Positions 25,436 to 35,765 of a DNA stretch of 64,000 bases are shown here, one piece after another; the stretch's first letter is position 1; each line of letters starts with the position of its first letter. The notes below the pieces were generated by a model. That model ran no database searches. It saw only the letters and a list, made by a program, of their open reading frames with translations, and was not told the DNA's origin. A program made the translations under genes and the position numbers. Source of the stretch: Lagierella massiliensis (GTDB taxonomy: Bacteria > Bacillota > Clostridia > Tissierellales > Peptoniphilaceae); NCBI RefSeq assembly GCF_001407835.1, contig NZ_CYUO01000005.1:62001-126000 (forward strand), in the 5' to 3' direction.

Positions 25436-26383
25436 TTACCTCGATTCTCTAAGTTGTTTAGGTAGTAAAATGTCATTTAGGATATTGAATTGTTCAAACT
25501 CTTTGAAAGAATGAATGCTTGTTCTAATACCATCTTTTTCAAGAGTTATAGAGAAAATTATTTTTTTGATTCCCATATCTGTGCTATCGAGATTATAATT
25601 TATTAGAGCGTGGGTGTTGTCCCAATTTCCGTTAAAAATATCCTCAATAGTCAAGTCCTTATATCTCTCTATGTCTTTATCTATTTCAAGTTTTGTAAAC
25701 AATTCTTTAACTTCATCATTTTTTATGTCATCATACTCTTTAAGGAATACATAAAATTTATCTATCTCATTGTATCCTACAAAGTTAGATATTTCTTTAA
25801 GTTCATCAGTTATTTTTTTATAGTCAAAGATATGGATAAAATTATCACTTTCAGTTAATGGAGATAACTTTTGAACATAATCTTTGTCATCAGTTATAAC
25901 TATTTCATTATTTAATGATGATTTTATTTTACCGTTTTCTTCGATGTAAAAACTTTGTATTGGTTTATCGTCTCTTTCTACATAGTCCGTAGCGTATCTT
26001 TTTTCAAAACCATCATCCTTATAAAAAAGTTCATATCTTTGTATATTTGAATAATTTGATATCAAAGCTTGTTTTTGCAAGTCTTTTAATCTGTTTTTTT
26101 CTTCCTCAGTTTTTTCCTTTTTCTTTTTATTAAGCAAGGTATTTTTGAATATTTCAGAAAATGTTTCGTTTTTAACTTCATTTGCTTCATCAAGTTTAGG
26201 ATTTATTTTAGATACAGTTACTGAAAAACTATTTTTCTGAATATAATTGTCTATCTTGTTATTAGCTTGGTCAACCATTTTGAATAATGTATTTAAATCT
26301 AATCCCGCATTAGGTTTAACGACATTGATTGCGAAAAAAGAAAAAATGACGCCAAGAAGTAATGTATATTTTAATTTTTTCAA
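25436..26383 (-). CDS. Secreted protein of unknown function
   Basis: A 315-residue protein with a signal peptide (MKKLKYTLLLGVIFSFFAIN) and no lipobox, transmembrane anchor or family I recognise. A lysine/glutamate-rich helical stretch (LLNKKKKEKTEEEKNRLK, about residues 88-105) may be a coiled coil. The C-terminal half alternates strands and helices (YDDIKNDEVKELFTKLEID). It shares an operon with the polymerase-like gene and is divergent from an amidase-domain gene, so an envelope role is likely but unproven. Confidence 0.7.
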   Translation of the reverse strand: MKKLKYTLLLGVIFSFFAINVVKPNAGLDLNTLFKMVDQANNKIDNYIQKNSFSVTVSKINPKLDEANEVKNETFSEIFKNTLLNKKKKEKTEEEKNRLKDLQKQALISNYSNIQRYELFYKDDGFEKRYATDYVERDDKPIQSFYIEENGKIKSSLNNEIVITDDKDYVQKLSPLTESDNFIHIFDYKKITDELKEISNFVGYNEIDKFYVFLKEYDDIKNDEVKELFTKLEIDKDIERYKDLTIEDIFNGNWDNTHALINYNLDSTDMGIKKIIFSITLEKDGIRTSIHSFKEFEQFNILNDILLPKQLRESR

Positions 26384-26414
26384 AATTTCTCCTCCTATAA
26401 AAGCTCTGTATTCA

Positions 26415-26443
26415 ATTATAAATAGTAACTCAAAAAGTTACAA
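26415..26443 (-). promoter_or_regulatory. Promoter for secreted protein and polymerase-like genes
   Basis: On the minus strand TTGTAA (26438-26443), 17 bases, TATAAT (26415-26420). The -35 is inside one of two AAAAGTTACAA direct repeats (26433-26443 and 26459-26469), possible regulator sites. Confidence 0.6.
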
Positions 26444-26553
26444 GCAAAAAAAGGCTCCAAAAGTTACAAAAATATTAAATTTTCAAATCATTAATCTGTA
26501 AAATGTAAAAAACAAATCCATTTAAATTGAAACAGAAAAATGGAAAAGAAATA

Positions 26554-26582
26554 TTTACAGAATTATAAGATAATGTTATAAT
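26554..26582 (+). promoter_or_regulatory. Promoter for amidase-domain gene
   Basis: TTTACA (26554-26559), 17 bases, TATAAT (26577-26582); ATG follows at 26632 after AGGAGGTATAA. Confidence 0.8.
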
Positions 26583-26631
26583 AAAGATGGATGAACTATA
26601 ACGTTTATCCGAATATATTGAGGAGGTATAA

Positions 26632-27951
26632 ATGATGAAAATTCTAAAAAAAGTAATGGCGATAATGCTGGCGATTTTATTAGTATTGCCTGCTATGAGT
26701 ATGTCTTATGCTGATGAAGAGAATCTTAATGAAGAAGTCTTAAACATTGCGGAAGAATTCTTAACAAATTATTGGATTCCATCTAATGAAATAGATTATT
26801 TCGATTTAGAAAATCGTTTTCTAAATCCTTCAAATAACCTTTTCAATAAAGAAATTGAAGCCAGAGTAAGTTTTTCTAATTTAAGAGTAAAGGTAAATAA
26901 GGAAAATGGAGGAAATGTAATTGGTCATGAATTACATCAAAGTAAGAACATGACCTGTGAACAAGATGGAAATATATATACTGTAAAGGCAAATTGCGAA
27001 ATAATATATTTATTTAAGGAAGAGGATAACTCTATAAGTAGAATCAGCTCTGAATTAACTGATGTTATTTTAAAATTTGAAAAAACAAACGAAGGATTAA
27101 AATTAATTGACTTAGTAGATCCTATTTCTTGCTATTTTAACAAAGACGTAGGAATAAATGGGCTCACAGAAGAGAAAGAACCATACTCTATAGATCCCAC
27201 AACAGATTTACAAAAGGATGCACAGTCTTTAAAAAGTACAAAACCAGCTACCACTGAAGAAGACAAGGAATTAAATATTCAAAAAGCAGAAAAGGTTTTG
27301 GAAAAAAGAGCTTTAATGAATTTGAATTCTAATCATGAAGAAGATTTAAATGATGTAGAAATAATGCCGTATTCTTCTATTAGAAAATTAGATAGAACAA
27401 AGGCTAGAAACTATGCGGTAAAATGGGCGACAACACCTCCATACTGCGATTCAAGTAGATATATTCATATACCTACAAAATATCCTGGAAGTTATGATTG
27501 TGCAAATTTCGCTTCTCAAGTTTTGCATGAAGCAGGAGCACCATTTACAGGTACGGATATATCGAAAAAGAGTTACTCTAATGAATGGTTTGCTATGAAC
27601 AGGGGAAATGATTATTCTCAAACATGGGGTTCAGCTGCGATGTTAAAAGAATTTCTTATTATGAATAGAAAATCATACCAAAAGACAGGACCTCAATATT
27701 GGAGAGGTACATGGTTTGATAGAGGAGAAGATAACACTTTATATCCTGGAGATTTAATATTTCTATGCTTAACTACAGGTCCCAATAATGGAACTGCTAA
27801 ACATACATTAATTTGCTCTAAAGAAGGAGGAAGAAACAGAGCTTTATATTGTTCTCACAATTCATATGAAAAAGATCAACCTCTTTGGAGAAAATTAAAT
27901 AATAATGTATATCCACGAGCAGTTGGATTAAATCTTGAGTATAGGTACTAA
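26632..27951 (+). CDS. Secreted amidase-domain (Amidase_6) protein
   Basis: A 439-residue secreted protein: signal peptide (about 1-28, ending SMSYADE), a middle region of about 230 residues with no recognised family, and a C-terminal putative amidase domain from about residue 255. The domain shows the likely nucleophile in YDCANFASQVL, a histidine in AKHTLI and Asn in CSHNSYEKDQP. Such domains occur in exported clostridial proteins and are thought to be cysteine peptidases or amidases of the cell wall. Strong GGAGGTA before the ATG. It is followed at 20 bases by a lipoprotein gene. Confidence 0.82.
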   Translation: MMKILKKVMAIMLAILLVLPAMSMSYADEENLNEEVLNIAEEFLTNYWIPSNEIDYFDLENRFLNPSNNLFNKEIEARVSFSNLRVKVNKENGGNVIGHELHQSKNMTCEQDGNIYTVKANCEIIYLFKEEDNSISRISSELTDVILKFEKTNEGLKLIDLVDPISCYFNKDVGINGLTEEKEPYSIDPTTDLQKDAQSLKSTKPATTEEDKELNIQKAEKVLEKRALMNLNSNHEEDLNDVEIMPYSSIRKLDRTKARNYAVKWATTPPYCDSSRYIHIPTKYPGSYDCANFASQVLHEAGAPFTGTDISKKSYSNEWFAMNRGNDYSQTWGSAAMLKEFLIMNRKSYQKTGPQYWRGTWFDRGEDNTLYPGDLIFLCLTTGPNNGTAKHTLICSKEGGRNRALYCSHNSYEKDQPLWRKLNNNVYPRAVGLNLEYRY

Positions 27952-27970
27952 GTACAAATTAGAGCAAAAA

Positions 27971-28825
27971 ATGAAAAAGATTATTATATTTATTTGCACT
28001 GCGTTGCTTTTATCTGGATGCACAAAAAAATCTAACTTAGAATTATTTGGATCACGATTTGATGAAATAAAAGAAAGTGATGCAAATTATGCAGAAGTAA
28101 AAGAAGAAATAGAAAATAGATACATTGATATTTCAGTTTCAAACAGAGAAAGAGATGACATAGCTGTTGAAAAGTTAAAAGCCTTTGACTTTTTATCTAA
28201 AGAGGACTCTCCTAAAATGTTTAAGAATGAAAAAGGTTCAATTGTAGTTCTTGACGCTAAGGACAAGTTGGTCTTCTATCATAAGGGCAATGGCGATGCT
28301 GATTTAAAACTTAAAGACATAATGGATTCAAATTTTTTAGAAGAGGGATATGACAAGGTTAATGAAATAAAAAATGATAATTGCAATAGAGTTTTATTAA
28401 CAGGTTCTAATAAAACCATAACTAATTACTTAGACTCCTATGAATTTATCTTTGATGGCGAAAATGTAACTGACATTGTAAAAAGAAGGGAAGGAGTTCT
28501 AAAGGAAGAGCCAAAGGTTTTAAGTTTGGATGATGTACTTGATAATCTGTTTAAAGAATTAGGTCAAAGTGACTACAGTGACATTAAACCTGAAGATATT
28601 GACAAGGGCAATTGTGAGTTACTTGTTACAAATATGCTTTACGAGAGCTTGAAAGTAAATGGGGAAGAAATTATAACTATGGGAACTCCTTCAGAAGATT
28701 TAAAAAGTGAATTTGGAAACTTGTTTTATAGAATACCTACTAAGGACAATGAAAAAGTATTTTATATAGATCCATTTTCTGGAAAGTGGATAGCGAGCTT
28801 TGACAAGGGCATGTTAGATAATTAA
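27971..28825 (+). CDS. Lipoprotein of unknown function
   Basis: A 284-residue protein with a lipoprotein signal (MKKIIIFICTALLLSGCTKK; lipid-bearing Cys at 17). I chose ATG 27971, since the frame upstream overlaps the amidase gene end. No domain is recognised; repeats of acidic helices and short strands follow (FKNEKGSIVVLDAKDKLVFY). The Shine-Dalgarno site is weak, so translation may depend on the amidase gene upstream. A terminator follows. Confidence 0.7.
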   Translation: MKKIIIFICTALLLSGCTKKSNLELFGSRFDEIKESDANYAEVKEEIENRYIDISVSNRERDDIAVEKLKAFDFLSKEDSPKMFKNEKGSIVVLDAKDKLVFYHKGNGDADLKLKDIMDSNFLEEGYDKVNEIKNDNCNRVLLTGSNKTITNYLDSYEFIFDGENVTDIVKRREGVLKEEPKVLSLDDVLDNLFKELGQSDYSDIKPEDIDKGNCELLVTNMLYESLKVNGEEIITMGTPSEDLKSEFGNLFYRIPTKDNEKVFYIDPFSGKWIASFDKGMLDN

Positions 28826-28833
28826 AATAAATG

Positions 28834-28858
28834 AGAGCGGCGATAACGTCGCTCTTTT
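28834..28858 (+). terminator. Terminator after lipoprotein gene
   Basis: Stem AGAGCGGCG / CGTCGCTCT (one G-U) with an ATAA loop, followed by TTTT. Confidence 0.8.
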
Positions 28859-28930
28859 AAGTTATATATAATGAAGGAAATAAAAAAGAGTAAAATTTTA
28901 AAAAAAATTGTGAAAAACTTTGAAAAAGAC

Positions 28931-28959
28931 TTGCATTAATGTCTTCTGTCGTATATAAT
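28931..28959 (+). promoter_or_regulatory. Promoter of the S10-spc-alpha operon
   Basis: TTGCAT (28931-28936), 17 bases, TATAAT (28954-28959). About 200 bases separate it from rpsJ. Confidence 0.8.
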
Positions 28960-28974
28960 GTATGAGTGTCAAAA

Positions 28975-29155
28975 ATAGGAAAAGCGTAGAAACGGTAGGT
29001 TGCTGAGGTTTCTCAGGGAATTTCCGTGGAGTAAGTCTGGCATGATTCAGGCGAAAAAGATTACTTGGACCGAAAGGTCTTTTAAAAAATGTTGACACGA
29101 TACACCCGGATGGGTTGACGCCGAAAGTAATCAGACGCTTCCAAAATTTCAAGGA
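28975..29155 (+). ncRNA. Structured mRNA leader of the S10 operon
   Basis: The leader has several stems: CTGAG/CTCAG near 29005, and a junction closed by GATTACTT (29059-29066) with AAGTAATC (29125-29132) that encloses GACC-GAAA-GGTC followed by TTTT and ACCC-GGAT-GGGT. The GAAA hairpin with T-run resembles an attenuator. A ribosomal-protein-responsive leader is likely, but which protein binds is not known. Confidence 0.5.
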
Positions 29156-29165
29156 GGTGCCTATA

Positions 29166-29474
29166 ATGGCAAAACAAAAGATAAGAATTAGACTAAGAGC
29201 TTATGACCATGAGTTAATCGATCAATCTGCTCATAAGATTGTGGACGCAACTAAGAGAACTGGTGCACAGGTTTCAGGACCTATTCCTCTTCCAACTGAA
29301 AAGGAAGTTATCACTATCTTAAGATCAGTTCACAAACACAAAGATAGTAGAGAGCAGTTTGAGCAAAGAACACATAAAAGATTAATCGATATCGTGGAAC
29401 CAAACCAAAACACTCTTGAAGCTTTAAAGAAATTAAATCTTCCTGCAGGTGTTGATATCGAAATCAAGCTTTAA
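29166..29474 (+). CDS. rpsJ: 30S ribosomal protein S10
   Basis: 102 residues, full length ([46 protein letters not shown]). First gene of the superoperon. Start ATG 29166 with AAGGAGGTG; the open frame upstream lies in the leader. S10 also takes part in antitermination with NusB. Confidence 0.98.
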   Translation: MAKQKIRIRLRAYDHELIDQSAHKIVDATKRTGAQVSGPIPLPTEKEVITILRSVHKHKDSREQFEQRTHKRLIDIVEPNQNTLEALKKLNLPAGVDIEIKL

Positions 29475-29528
29475 TCTTAGTATGATTGTAAGTGGACAAT
29501 CCGCTGTAAGTAATTAGGAGGTGTGCTC

Positions 29529-30158
29529 ATGAAGAGTATATTGGGAAAGAAAATAGGGATGACTCAAATCTTCGCTGAAGGTGGAGAGATTGTTCCTGTA
29601 ACTGTTATAGAGGCAGGCCCTATGATAGTTACTCAAATTAAGTCAGTAGATACTGACGGATATAATGCAGTTCAAGTTGGTTATGTTGATATAAAAGAAC
29701 ATAAGGTTAACCAACCGCTGAAAGGTCACTTTGATAAAGCAAACGCAGGATACAAGAAATACTTAAGAGAATTTCGTGTTGACGATGTTTCTTCTTACGA
29801 ACTTGGTTCTGAAATCAAGGTAGACGTATTAAAGGATGTAGAGAGAGTAGACGTTTTTGCAACTTCAAAGGGTAAGGGAACTCAAGGAGCTATTGTAAGA
29901 CATAATTACGGTAGAGGTCCTGAAGGACATGGTTCTAAGTCTCATAGAGTTGCGGGTGCAAGATCTGCTTCTGCATATCCAGGACGTGTATTTAAAGGTA
30001 GAAAAGGTAGCGGTAAGATGGGAAATGAACGTGTTACTGTTCAAAATCTACAAGTTGTTAGAATTGATGAAGATAAGAATCTAATTTTAGTTAAGGGAGC
30101 TGTTCCCGGACCTAAAGGTGGACTTGTAACATTAAGAGAGTCTGTAAAGGCTAAATAG
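29529..30158 (+). CDS. rplC: 50S ribosomal protein L3
   Basis: 209 residues, beginning MKSILGKKIGMTQIFAEGG and holding the extended loop (RHNYGRGPEGHGSKSHR) that reaches the peptidyl transferase centre. Start ATG 29529 with TAGGAGGTG; an ATG two codons earlier does not exist as a separate site with better spacing. Confidence 0.98.
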   Translation: MKSILGKKIGMTQIFAEGGEIVPVTVIEAGPMIVTQIKSVDTDGYNAVQVGYVDIKEHKVNQPLKGHFDKANAGYKKYLREFRVDDVSSYELGSEIKVDVLKDVERVDVFATSKGKGTQGAIVRHNYGRGPEGHGSKSHRVAGARSASAYPGRVFKGRKGSGKMGNERVTVQNLQVVRIDEDKNLILVKGAVPGPKGGLVTLRESVKAK

Positions 30159-30178
30159 TTTAGGAAGGGGGATGGAAT

Positions 30179-30802
30179 ATGCCTAACATTAAAATGTTAA
30201 ACCAACAAGGTGAATCTGTTGGCGATATAGAACTAAGCGAAGCTATATTTGGCGTAGAAGTTAATGAACATGTAGTTTATGAAGTTGTAAAGAATCAACT
30301 TGCAAATAAAAGACAAGGCACTCAATCCGCAAAGACGAGAGCTGAAGTTAGAGGCGGAGGAAAGAAGCCTTGGAGACAAAAGGGTACAGGACGTGCTCGT
30401 CAAGGTAGTATCAGAAGTCCTCAATGGAGAGGCGGCGGTGTTGTATTTGCACCAAAACCAAGGGACTACAGCTACAAATTACCTAAGAAGGTTAAGAGAC
30501 TTGCTATTAAGTCTGTTTTAACTTCAAAGGTTAATGATGAAGAATTAATCGTGTTAGACGCTTTAAAACTTGATGATTTTAGCACTAAGACAGCTTTCGG
30601 TATATTAAATAACGTAAAGGCTTTGAAGAAGGCTTTAGTTGTTATTGGTGAAGATGACAAAAAGATTGCGAAATCTTTTGGAAACATTCCTGGAGTTATC
30701 GTAGCTACTGCTGACAAGATCAATGTTTATGACATGTTAAAACACGACTCACTTATACTGACTAAAGATGCAGTTGAAAAGATTGAGGAGGTGTTCGCAT
30801 AA
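30179..30802 (+). CDS. rplD: 50S ribosomal protein L4
   Basis: 207 residues. The loop with basic [19 protein letters not shown] that lines the exit tunnel is present. L4 is the autoregulator of S10 operons in some bacteria, so it is a candidate ligand for the leader upstream. Its stop overlaps the rplW start. Confidence 0.98.
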   Translation: MPNIKMLNQQGESVGDIELSEAIFGVEVNEHVVYEVVKNQLANKRQGTQSAKTRAEVRGGGKKPWRQKGTGRARQGSIRSPQWRGGGVVFAPKPRDYSYKLPKKVKRLAIKSVLTSKVNDEELIVLDALKLDDFSTKTAFGILNNVKALKKALVVIGEDDKKIAKSFGNIPGVIVATADKINVYDMLKHDSLILTKDAVEKIEEVFA

Positions 30803-31098
30803 TGATGTCACCTTACGATATTATTATTAAACCTATTATTACTGAAGCATCCATGGATAATATAGACAGAGGTGTCTATACTTTCAAGGTTGATAGAAGA
30901 GCAAATAAATCAGAGATAAAAAAAGCAATTGAAGTTGTTTTCGGAGAAGGGGTTAAGGTAGCTAAGGTTAATACTATGAATGTTCCTGGTAAACTTAAGA
31001 GAATGGGTCAAAACCAAGGAAGAACACCAAGTTGGAAAAAAGCTATTGTAACTTTAAAACCGGATTCAAAAGATATTGAATTCTTTGAAGGAATATAG
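30802..31098 (+). CDS. rplW: 50S ribosomal protein L23
   Basis: 98 residues ([41 protein letters not shown] type loop). Located at the tunnel exit, docking for trigger factor and SRP. Start ATG 30802 on the rplD stop. Confidence 0.98.
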   Translation: MMSPYDIIIKPIITEASMDNIDRGVYTFKVDRRANKSEIKKAIEVVFGEGVKVAKVNTMNVPGKLKRMGQNQGRTPSWKKAIVTLKPDSKDIEFFEGI

Positions 31099-31113
31099 TT
31101 AGGAGGTAATTAA

Positions 31114-31947
31114 ATGGCTATTAGAAAATACAAACCAACCTCTGCCGGCGTACGTGGAATGTCCGTACTAAGCTTTGAAGAAATCACAAAGAATAAAAAA
31201 CCTGAAAGATCACTATTAGTAGACTTAAATAAATCAGGTGGTAGAAATTCATATGGTAGAATTACTGTTCGTCACAGAGGCGGCGGTGCTAAGAGAAAAT
31301 ATAGAATAATTGACTTTAAAAGGGACAAAGATGGTATACCAGCTACTGTAGCTTCCATCGAATACGATCCAAATAGAACTGCGAATATTGCACTTCTTCA
31401 TTACGCAGATGGTGAAAAGAGATATATTCTTGCACCAAACGGACTAAAAGTTGGATACAAGATTGAATCTGGAGAAGATGCAGATATCATGATTGGTAAT
31501 GCATTGAAATTAAAAGACATCCCTGTTGGTACTACAATCCACAACATTGAGTTAAAACCTGGAAAAGGTGGTCAACTTGCAAGAACTGCAGGAGCTGAAG
31601 CTCAGTTGATGGGTAAAGAAGGTAACTTTGCAACATTGAGATTGCCTTCTGGAGAGTTTAGACTTATTCATCTTGAATGTCGTGCAACAATTGGTCAAGT
31701 AGGAAACTTAAACCATGAACTTGTAAACATAGGTAAAGCAGGTAGAAATAGACATTTAGGTAACAGACCTCACGTAAGAGGTTCTGCGATGAACCCAGTA
31801 GATCACCCTCACGGTGGTGGAGAGGGAAGAGCACCTGTTGGTCGTCCTGCACCATCTACACCTTGGGGTAAAAAGGCTATTGGAGTTAAGACAAGAAAGA
31901 AATCTAAGAAGTCTAATAAGTACATTGTAAGAAGAAGAACTAAGTAA
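31114..31947 (+). CDS. rplB: 50S ribosomal protein L2
   Basis: 277 residues ([57 protein letters not shown] with the conserved histidine near the peptidyl transferase centre). AGGAGG before ATG. Confidence 0.98.
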   Translation: MAIRKYKPTSAGVRGMSVLSFEEITKNKKPERSLLVDLNKSGGRNSYGRITVRHRGGGAKRKYRIIDFKRDKDGIPATVASIEYDPNRTANIALLHYADGEKRYILAPNGLKVGYKIESGEDADIMIGNALKLKDIPVGTTIHNIELKPGKGGQLARTAGAEAQLMGKEGNFATLRLPSGEFRLIHLECRATIGQVGNLNHELVNIGKAGRNRHLGNRPHVRGSAMNPVDHPHGGGEGRAPVGRPAPSTPWGKKAIGVKTRKKSKKSNKYIVRRRTK

Positions 31948-31962
31948 TAAGGAGGGGTTTTA

Positions 31963-32247
31963 ATGGGAAGATCCGTTAAAAAGGGACCATTTTGTGATGA
32001 ACACCTTATGAAAAAAGTCGAAGCTCTAAATGCTGAAGACAAGAAGAAGGTTATTAAGACTTGGTCACGTAGATCTACAATATTTCCACAATTTGTTGGA
32101 CATACAATTGCGGTACATGACGGAAGAAAGCATTTACCGATTTATATAACTGAAGATATGGTAGGACATAAGTTAGGTGAATTTGTTTCCACCAGAACTT
32201 TTAGAGGCCATGTGGGAAGTAAAGAAAAAGGTAGTAAGGTTAGATAG
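31963..32247 (+). CDS. rpsS: 30S ribosomal protein S19
   Basis: 94 residues ([50 protein letters not shown]). Head protein, contacts S13. Confidence 0.98.
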   Translation: MGRSVKKGPFCDEHLMKKVEALNAEDKKKVIKTWSRRSTIFPQFVGHTIAVHDGRKHLPIYITEDMVGHKLGEFVSTRTFRGHVGSKEKGSKVR

Positions 32248-32259
32248 GAGGACTAAGAT

Positions 32260-32595
32260 ATGGAAGTAAGAGCTGTTTCTAAATATGAAAGAATATCACC
32301 TCTTAAAGTTAACTTTATTTGCAAAGAAATTAGAGGTAAAAATGTTGATGAAGCTTTGGCGATTTTAAAGTTTACTCCTAAAAAAGGCGCAAGACTTTTG
32401 GAAAAAGTTTTAAAATCTGCTATTGCCAACGCTGAACACAATTTCAACTTAGACAGAGATGAGCTTATTGTAGCCCATGCATATGCAAATCAGGCTCCTG
32501 TTATGAAGAGATGGAGACCTAAAGCTAAGGGTTCAGCTTATCCGATTTTAAAGAGATCAAGCCACATAGGCGTTGTTGTTAAGGAAAGAGAATAA
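32260..32595 (+). CDS. rplV: 50S ribosomal protein L22
   Basis: 111 residues. The long beta hairpin (APVMKRWRPKAKGSAYPILK) that lines the exit tunnel is intact. Ends SSHIGVVVKERE. Confidence 0.98.
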   Translation: MEVRAVSKYERISPLKVNFICKEIRGKNVDEALAILKFTPKKGARLLEKVLKSAIANAEHNFNLDRDELIVAHAYANQAPVMKRWRPKAKGSAYPILKRSSHIGVVVKERE

Positions 32596-32610
32596 GGAGG
32601 GTAAGCGAAT

Positions 32611-33348
32611 ATGGGTCAAAAAGTTAATCCCCACGGTTTAAGAGTTGGTGTAATTAAGGACTGGAGTTCTAAGTGGTTTGCCGACAAAAAGGACTTCGCT
32701 GATTTACTTGTTGAAGATAATAAAATTCGTGATTTAGTAAAGAAGGAAGTTTATTTAGCAGGCGTTTCTGAAATAAAAATCGAAAGAGCTTCAAATAAAA
32801 TAAAAGTTACAATTGAAACTGCAAAGCCAGGCATGGTTATAGGTAGACAAGGTGCTGGCGTTGAAGTATTAAGAAATAAATTAGAAAAATTAACAGACAA
32901 GCAAGTTATTATAAATGTTGAGGAAGTTAAAAGACCTGATCTTGACGCTCAACTTGTAGCTGAAAGCATTGCAGCTTCTCTTGAAAGAAGAATTTCTTTC
33001 AGAAGAGCAATGAAACAAGCTATTCAAAGAAGTATGAGAGCGGGAGCAAAGGGAATTAAGACTTCTGTTTCAGGTCGTGTTGGCGGAGCTGATATGGCCA
33101 GAACTGAAGGTTATAGTGAAGGAACTATTCCTCTACAAACTCTTAGAGCTGACATAAACTATGGATTTGCTGAAGCAGATACAACTTATGGTAAGCTGGG
33201 TGTTAAAGTTTGGATTTACAAAGGTCAAGTTCTTCCTGGAATGAAGGAAGCAGAAGTGCCTGAAGTAAAGGACAACAGAAGAAAAAATAAGAGAAATAGA
33301 AGACAAAACCCAAAGAGAAATAACAGAGGTCAATCAGAAAACAAATAG
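32611..33348 (+). CDS. rpsC: 30S ribosomal protein S3
   Basis: 245 residues with the KH motif ([20 protein letters not shown]) and the mRNA-entry domain ([19 protein letters not shown]). The tail (about 220-245) is a basic, Asn/Arg-rich extension ([16 protein letters not shown]), typical of Firmicute S3. Confidence 0.98.
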   Translation: MGQKVNPHGLRVGVIKDWSSKWFADKKDFADLLVEDNKIRDLVKKEVYLAGVSEIKIERASNKIKVTIETAKPGMVIGRQGAGVEVLRNKLEKLTDKQVIINVEEVKRPDLDAQLVAESIAASLERRISFRRAMKQAIQRSMRAGAKGIKTSVSGRVGGADMARTEGYSEGTIPLQTLRADINYGFAEADTTYGKLGVKVWIYKGQVLPGMKEAEVPEVKDNRRKNKRNRRQNPKRNNRGQSENK

Positions 33349-33368
33349 TTCATAGGAGGAAAGAATCT

Positions 33369-33809
33369 ATGTTAATGCCTAAAAGAGTTAAGCATCGTAA
33401 GGTTCACAGAGGTAGAATGACTGGTAAGGCTCACAAGGGTAACACCTTAGCTTACGGAGATTACGGTCTTCAAGCATTAGAACCTTGCTGGATGACTGCT
33501 AATCAAATAGAAGCCGCAAGACGTGCGATGACTAGATATATTAAGAGGGGCGGAAATATTTGGATTAAGGTATTTCCGGATAAACCAGTAACTGAAAAAC
33601 CTGCAGAAGTACGTATGGGTTCTGGTAAAGGTAATCCAGAGTACTGGGTAGCTGTTGTTAAACCAGGTAGAGTTTTATTTGAAATGGCTGGTGTTCCTGA
33701 AGACGTAGCAAGAGAAGCTATGAGACTTGCAGCACACAAGCTTCCAATTAAAACTAAATTTATAGCTCGTGATAATATGGAAATGGACGGTGAAGCTAAT
33801 GAAAACTAA
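33369..33809 (+). CDS. rplP: 50S ribosomal protein L16
   Basis: 146 residues ([40 protein letters not shown]). Start ATG 33369 with AGGAGGA, or ATG two codons later. Its end overlaps rpmC. Confidence 0.98.
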   Translation: MLMPKRVKHRKVHRGRMTGKAHKGNTLAYGDYGLQALEPCWMTANQIEAARRAMTRYIKRGGNIWIKVFPDKPVTEKPAEVRMGSGKGNPEYWVAVVKPGRVLFEMAGVPEDVAREAMRLAAHKLPIKTKFIARDNMEMDGEANEN

Positions 33810-34005
33810 AGAAATTCGTCAAATGTCCGATGCACAATTACAAAGTTCTTTAAAGGATTTAAAAGCTGAACTTTTCAATTTGCGTTTTCAATTGGCAACC
33901 GGACAGTTAGACAACCCTATGAGAATAGGTGGAGTTAAAAAAGATATAGCCCGCATTAAGACCATCGTAAGAGAACGAGAACTTAATATAGGTAAGGAGG
34001 CTTAA
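33799..34005 (+). CDS. rpmC: 50S ribosomal protein L29
   Basis: 68 residues ([37 protein letters not shown]). Starts within the last codons of rplP, with CGGTGAAG upstream. Confidence 0.97.
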   Translation: MKTKEIRQMSDAQLQSSLKDLKAELFNLRFQLATGQLDNPMRIGGVKKDIARIKTIVRERELNIGKEA

Positions 34006-34009
34006 TCTC

Positions 34010-34264
34010 ATGGAAAGAAATCAAAGAAAAACAATAATTGGTACGGTTGTATCAGATAAGATGGATAAAACTATCGTTGTAGCTGTTAACACTTTTGTTT
34101 CCCATTCGCTTTACAGCAAGCAAATGAAAAAAACTACTAAGTTTAAAGCTCATGACGAAAACAATGAATGCAATATTGGGGACAAAGTTAAGATAATGGA
34201 AACTAAACCTATCTCTAAAGAAAAGAGATGGAGAGTAGTTGAGATCCTCGAAAGAGCAAAATAA
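34010..34264 (+). CDS. rpsQ: 30S ribosomal protein S17
   Basis: 84 residues ([38 protein letters not shown]). Start ATG preceded by AAGGAGG. Confidence 0.98.
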   Translation: MERNQRKTIIGTVVSDKMDKTIVVAVNTFVSHSLYSKQMKKTTKFKAHDENNECNIGDKVKIMETKPISKEKRWRVVEILERAK

Positions 34265-34290
34265 TCTTATTACTAGAAAGGAGAAGCTAA

Positions 34291-34659
34291 ATGATTCAAC
34301 AAGAAAGTCGTTTAAGAGTAGCGGATAACTCCGGTGCAAAAGAACTACTAGTTATAAGAGTTTTGGGAGGTACTAAGAGAAAGTACGCCAACATTGGGGA
34401 TATAGTAGTTTGTAGCGTTAAAACTGCAACACCCGGAGGAGTTGTAAAGAAGGGTGATGTTGTTAAAGCTGTTATAGTTAGAACAAAAACAGGTGTAAGC
34501 AGAAATGACGGAAGTCATATCAGGTTTGACGACAATGCAGCTGTAATCGTAAAAGATGACAAGAATCCGGTGGGTACAAGAATTTTCGGTACTGTTACAA
34601 GAGAACTTAGAACCGGAAACTTCATGAAGATAATTTCTTTGGCACCTGAAGTTATATAG
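34291..34659 (+). CDS. rplN: 50S ribosomal protein L14
   Basis: 122 residues ([51 protein letters not shown]). Confidence 0.98.
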   Translation: MIQQESRLRVADNSGAKELLVIRVLGGTKRKYANIGDIVVCSVKTATPGGVVKKGDVVKAVIVRTKTGVSRNDGSHIRFDDNAAVIVKDDKNPVGTRIFGTVTRELRTGNFMKIISLAPEVI

Positions 34660-34674
34660 TTGGAGGTGTATCAC

Positions 34675-34983
34675 ATGAAAATTAGAAAAGATGATACGGT
34701 AATTGTTATTGCCGGTTCTGATAAAGGTAAAAAAGGTAAGGTTTTAAAAACTTTTCCTAAGACTAACAAGGTGATTGTTGAAGGTATTAACATTCAAACA
34801 AAACACCAAAAGGCAAGAGGACCTCAAAATCCAGGCGGAATTGTTAAGTCTGAAGGTCCAATAGATGCATCAAATGTAATGTATTATGATTCTAAGCTTG
34901 GTAAGGGCGTTAGAATAGGATATAAAGTTGAGTCCGGTAAGAAACAAAGAGTTTCAAAGGCGGACAAAAAAGCTATAAAGTAG
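34675..34983 (+). CDS. rplX: 50S ribosomal protein L24
   Basis: 102 residues with a KOW motif ([20 protein letters not shown]). Start ATG 34675 with TTGGAGGTG; the TTG at 34660 is part of the binding site. Confidence 0.98.
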   Translation: MKIRKDDTVIVIAGSDKGKKGKVLKTFPKTNKVIVEGINIQTKHQKARGPQNPGGIVKSEGPIDASNVMYYDSKLGKGVRIGYKVESGKKQRVSKADKKAIK

Positions 34984-34999
34984 TGAAGGGGGTAATTTA

Positions 35000-35542
35000 G
35001 TGACTTCCAGATTAGTTGAAAAATACAGAAATGAAGTTGTTCCTGCAATTACAGAAAGCTTTGGATATGAAAATGTAATGCAAGTTCCTAAGCTTGAAAA
35101 GATTGTTATAAATATAGGTCTTGGTTCTCATAAGGACAATCCAAAAGCTGTTGAATCTGCAGTGAGAGATTTAACCATTATCACAGGACAAAGACCAGTT
35201 GTTACAAAAGCAAGAAAGTCAATTGCAAACTTTAAGTTAAGAGAAGGAATGAGCGTTGGTTGCAAAGTAACTCTTAGAGGCGAAAAGATGTACGACTTCT
35301 TTGATAAGTTAGTTAGTATTTCTCTTCCAAGAGTTAGGGACTTTAGAGGTGTTTCTTCTACATCATTTGATGGTAGAGGTAATTACTCTTTAGGTATTAA
35401 AGAACAACTTATATTTCCTGAAATAGAATACGATATGGTTGATGAAATAAGAGGAATGGATATCGTAATCGTGACAACTGCTGAAACTGACGAAGAGTCT
35501 AAGAAGTTGTTGGAATTAATGGGAATGCCATTCAAGAAGTAG
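35000..35542 (+). CDS. rplE: 50S ribosomal protein L5
   Basis: 180 residues ([45 protein letters not shown]). Starts at GTG 35000 with AAGGGGG upstream. Binds 5S rRNA. Confidence 0.98.
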   Translation: MTSRLVEKYRNEVVPAITESFGYENVMQVPKLEKIVINIGLGSHKDNPKAVESAVRDLTIITGQRPVVTKARKSIANFKLREGMSVGCKVTLRGEKMYDFFDKLVSISLPRVRDFRGVSSTSFDGRGNYSLGIKEQLIFPEIEYDMVDEIRGMDIVIVTTAETDEESKKLLELMGMPFKK

Positions 35543-35558
35543 ACCAAGGAGGAATAAC

Positions 35559-35744
35559 GTGGCAAAAAAATCAATGATTGCTAAACAACAAAAGCCTGCT
35601 AAGTACAGCACCAGGGCTTATAATAGATGTAAAATTTGCGGTAGACCTCATGCTTACTTAAGAAAGTATGGAATTTGTCGTATATGCTTTAGAGAATTGG
35701 CTTATAGAGGCGAAATCCCAGGCGTAAGAAAAGCAAGCTGGTAA
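35559..35744 (+). CDS. rpsN: 30S ribosomal protein S14, zinc type
   Basis: 61 residues, the short zinc-binding form with CKICGRPH and [10 protein letters not shown]. Starts at GTG 35559. Confidence 0.98.
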   Translation: MAKKSMIAKQQKPAKYSTRAYNRCKICGRPHAYLRKYGICRICFRELAYRGEIPGVRKASW

Positions 35745-35765
35745 AATAGAGAGGAGGAAGCTTTT

